Source: Hyphomicrobiales bacterium
GTDB taxonomy: Bacteria; Pseudomonadota; Alphaproteobacteria; Rhizobiales; JAKIUO01
Assembly: GCA_027069645.1 (NCBI GenBank)
Contig: JALXEI010000070.1
Coordinates: 1 to 7,634, forward strand
DNA length: 7,634 bases
Direction: 5' to 3'
Part shown: one piece after another, positions 6,860 to 7,634 of the stretch
Layout: every line of letters starts with the position of its first letter
Position numbering within the stretch: the first letter of the stretch is position 1
Notes under the pieces: generated by a model
What the model was told of the DNA's origin: nothing
The model's database searches: none
The model's input: only the letters and a program-made list of their open reading frames with translations
Program-made: the position numbers and the translations under genes

Positions 6860-7129
6860 GGGCAGGGTATGACGAATTATGAACAAAAATAGGCTGTATA
6901 TTCAACCTGTGCGACAAAAATACACTGGAATAGTTGATCAAAATCGTTAGGTTCCACCGGCATTTGGTTGAAACAGGGGCCTGTTGAGGCCATATGTCAT
7001 ACGTGATGCGGCTTTACATTTCTGGCGGGATTGTTAAGCTTACAGCAGTTTTTGACTGCTAGTATCTCGTAAAGTTGATTTCGTTTGTTGCGCCTTGTCG
7101 CATAAGCTGTTTTTTGCGGGGTAGTAAAA
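6860..7129. other. Intergenic region, no gene supported
   Basis: This stretch follows the RND stop. It is more AT-rich than the genes and has stops in all frames. Small dyads are present: TTGATCAA (6934-6941), GGCCT/AGGCC around a 4-base loop (6978-6991) and AGCAGT/ACTGCT around TTTTG (7044-7060). None is followed by a T run, so none qualifies as an intrinsic terminator. Two tiny frames (ATG at 6869, 7 codons; ATG at 6879, 23 codons) are too short to support. No convincing promoter was found. Confidence 0.5.
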
Positions 7130-7288
7130 ATGCAGGATATCAGAATAGTTTCGCTGGCGGTTTTCGCCGCAAGTTTTTTAATCGGTTTCATGATTTTTGA
7201 AGCTGACAAGGCCCGGGAGAGTGGCAAGGGGGATCACCTTCAGCTTTCGATGGTGCCGCTTTTTTCCTCGACAAGCAGTGTCGAATAG
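7130..7288 (+). CDS. Putative small single-span membrane protein (52 aa)
   Basis: An ATG frame of 52 codons plus TAG. Residues about 6-23 (IVSLAVFAASFLIGFMIF) form an uninterrupted hydrophobic stretch long enough for one membrane helix or a signal anchor. Before it stands the short MQDIR; after it comes EADKARESGKGDH, a soluble tail of about 30 residues. An in-frame stop at 7103-7105 means the frame cannot extend upstream. The ribosome binding site is weak (GGGG at 7118-7121). It lies 270 bases after the RND gene on the same strand and converges on the amidotransferase gene. I recognise no family. The hydrophobic N-terminus and the ATG favour a real gene, but such frames also occur by chance, so this is a candidate only. 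Confidence 0.42.
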   Translation: MQDIRIVSLAVFAASFLIGFMIFEADKARESGKGDHLQLSMVPLFSSTSSVE

Positions 7289-7348
7289 TCTTTCGGGCTT
7301 TGCCGGGCTGTTCCTGGCGGGGGGCAGTCGAAAGGCGGTCTGGTCAGG

Positions 7349-7634
7349 TTATGGACGCGGGTTATCCATTAGCGAGGTCCAGTGCATCATAAAGTCGTTC
7401 AGCCAGTTTCTCTGGGCGGCGGCATATTTTTCATGATCAGCCAGCAGGCGCTCCGCATTGTGAGCGCCTTTTTTTGTCAGCATATGCGCGGCAGCAAGAG
7501 ACCAGCGCCTGATAATCCGGCGGTCGATCTCGGGGTGCAACTGAACACCGAAAACGCGATGCGGCCAGCCGACGGCCTGGAAATCACATCCGCGTCCCGT
7601 CCCCAGTCTGGTGGGGCCGACCCGCACCCTGAAC
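7349..7634 (-). CDS. Class I glutamine amidotransferase, C-terminal part (5' end cut by window edge)
   Basis: About 94 C-terminal residues of a protein whose start lies beyond base 7634. The motif RVFGVQLHPEID contains the His and Glu (codons at 7535-7537 and 7529-7531) of the Cys-His-Glu triad of class I glutamine amidotransferases, which release ammonia from glutamine. The stretch before it (VGPTRLGTGRGCDFQAVGW) fits the strand and turn that precede this motif in the GMP-synthase-like group. The nucleophilic Cys would be outside the window. After the motif come IIRRW and a helical, charged tail typical of standalone GATase1 proteins rather than GuaA, CarA or TrpG. The acceptor substrate cannot be told. 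The stop TAA at 7351-7349 is 60 bases from the end of the convergent small ORF. Confidence 0.83.
   Translation of the reverse strand, partial: FRVRVGPTRLGTGRGCDFQAVGWPHRVFGVQLHPEIDRRIIRRWSLAAAHMLTKKGAHNAERLLADHEKYAAAQRNWLNDFMMHWTSLMDNPRP
7446..7475 (+). terminator. Rho-independent terminator for plus-strand transcription, inside the opposing amidotransferase gene
   Basis: AGGCGCTC (7446-7453) pairs perfectly with GAGCGCCT (7462-7469), an 8-bp GC-rich stem around the 8-base loop CGCATTGT. It is immediately followed by an unbroken T run through 7475, seven T in all including the last stem base. This is the standard shape of an intrinsic terminator on the plus strand. It would end transcripts coming from the RND gene or the small ORF. 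On the minus strand the same bases encode KKGAHNAERL of the amidotransferase. A chance origin from Lys-Lys and Ala/Glu/Arg codons cannot be excluded. Confidence 0.55.

Noticed and set aside
6997..7227. 76-codon minus-strand frame
   Set aside because: It has no motif or ribosome binding site and overlaps the better-supported 52-codon membrane-protein frame on the opposite strand.
7268..7284. Hairpin TCGACA/TGTCGA near the end of the small ORF as a terminator
   Set aside because: The stem is only 6 bp and no T run follows it on the plus strand; on the minus strand it is followed by purines and an A run.
1..7634. CRISPR arrays, tRNA or rRNA genes, insertion sequences or phage genes
   Set aside because: I looked for regularly spaced repeats, tRNA-like arms, terminal inverted repeats with transposase frames and phage motifs, and saw none.

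Overview
The window looks like chromosomal DNA of an alphaproteobacterium of moderate GC content. This rests on protein resemblance and gene order, not on a database search. A glutaredoxin 3 gene and a comF-type gene on the minus strand sit divergent from a methyltransferase of the NDUFAF5/BioC-like family, an arrangement familiar from alphaproteobacteria. The comF product also has the CDVTG variant in place of the second zinc knuckle, which I recall from that class.

Layout. Bases 1-229 hold the first part of grxC (minus strand, cut by the window edge). Bases 316-1155 hold comF (minus; the true start may be at 1065). A short divergent control region carries a repeated AAACCGGT word. Bases 1219-2142 hold the methyltransferase (plus). 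Bases 2143-2629 contain no convincing gene: first a GC-rich tandem/inverted repeat element, then an AT-rich stretch with small palindromes, then about 270 GC-rich bases with only weak overlapping ORFs. Bases 2630-6859 encode one very long RND-superfamily transporter. Bases 6860-7129 are mostly empty, 7130-7288 may encode a 52-residue single-span membrane protein, and 7349-7634 is the C-terminal end of a class I glutamine amidotransferase on the minus strand, cut by the right edge.

The most unusual item is the RND protein. A complete RND permease (about 1,050 residues, with the TM4 Asp-Asp pair of proton-driven pumps) continues in frame into a roughly 145-residue linker and then two copies of a helix-hairpin-helix-like domain of about 68 residues. 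These copies resemble the C-terminal domain that alphaproteobacterial NuoE proteins carry. I do not know of a described function for a pump with such a tail. No membrane-fusion adaptor or outer-membrane channel gene lies next to it. A second notable item is a textbook-shaped intrinsic terminator for plus-strand transcription (7446-7475) lying inside the coding sequence of the convergent amidotransferase.

The glutaredoxin, ComF and methyltransferase genes are housekeeping-type and show no obvious functional link to the transporter. All assignments come from reading motifs; no homology search, structure prediction or composition calculation was run.
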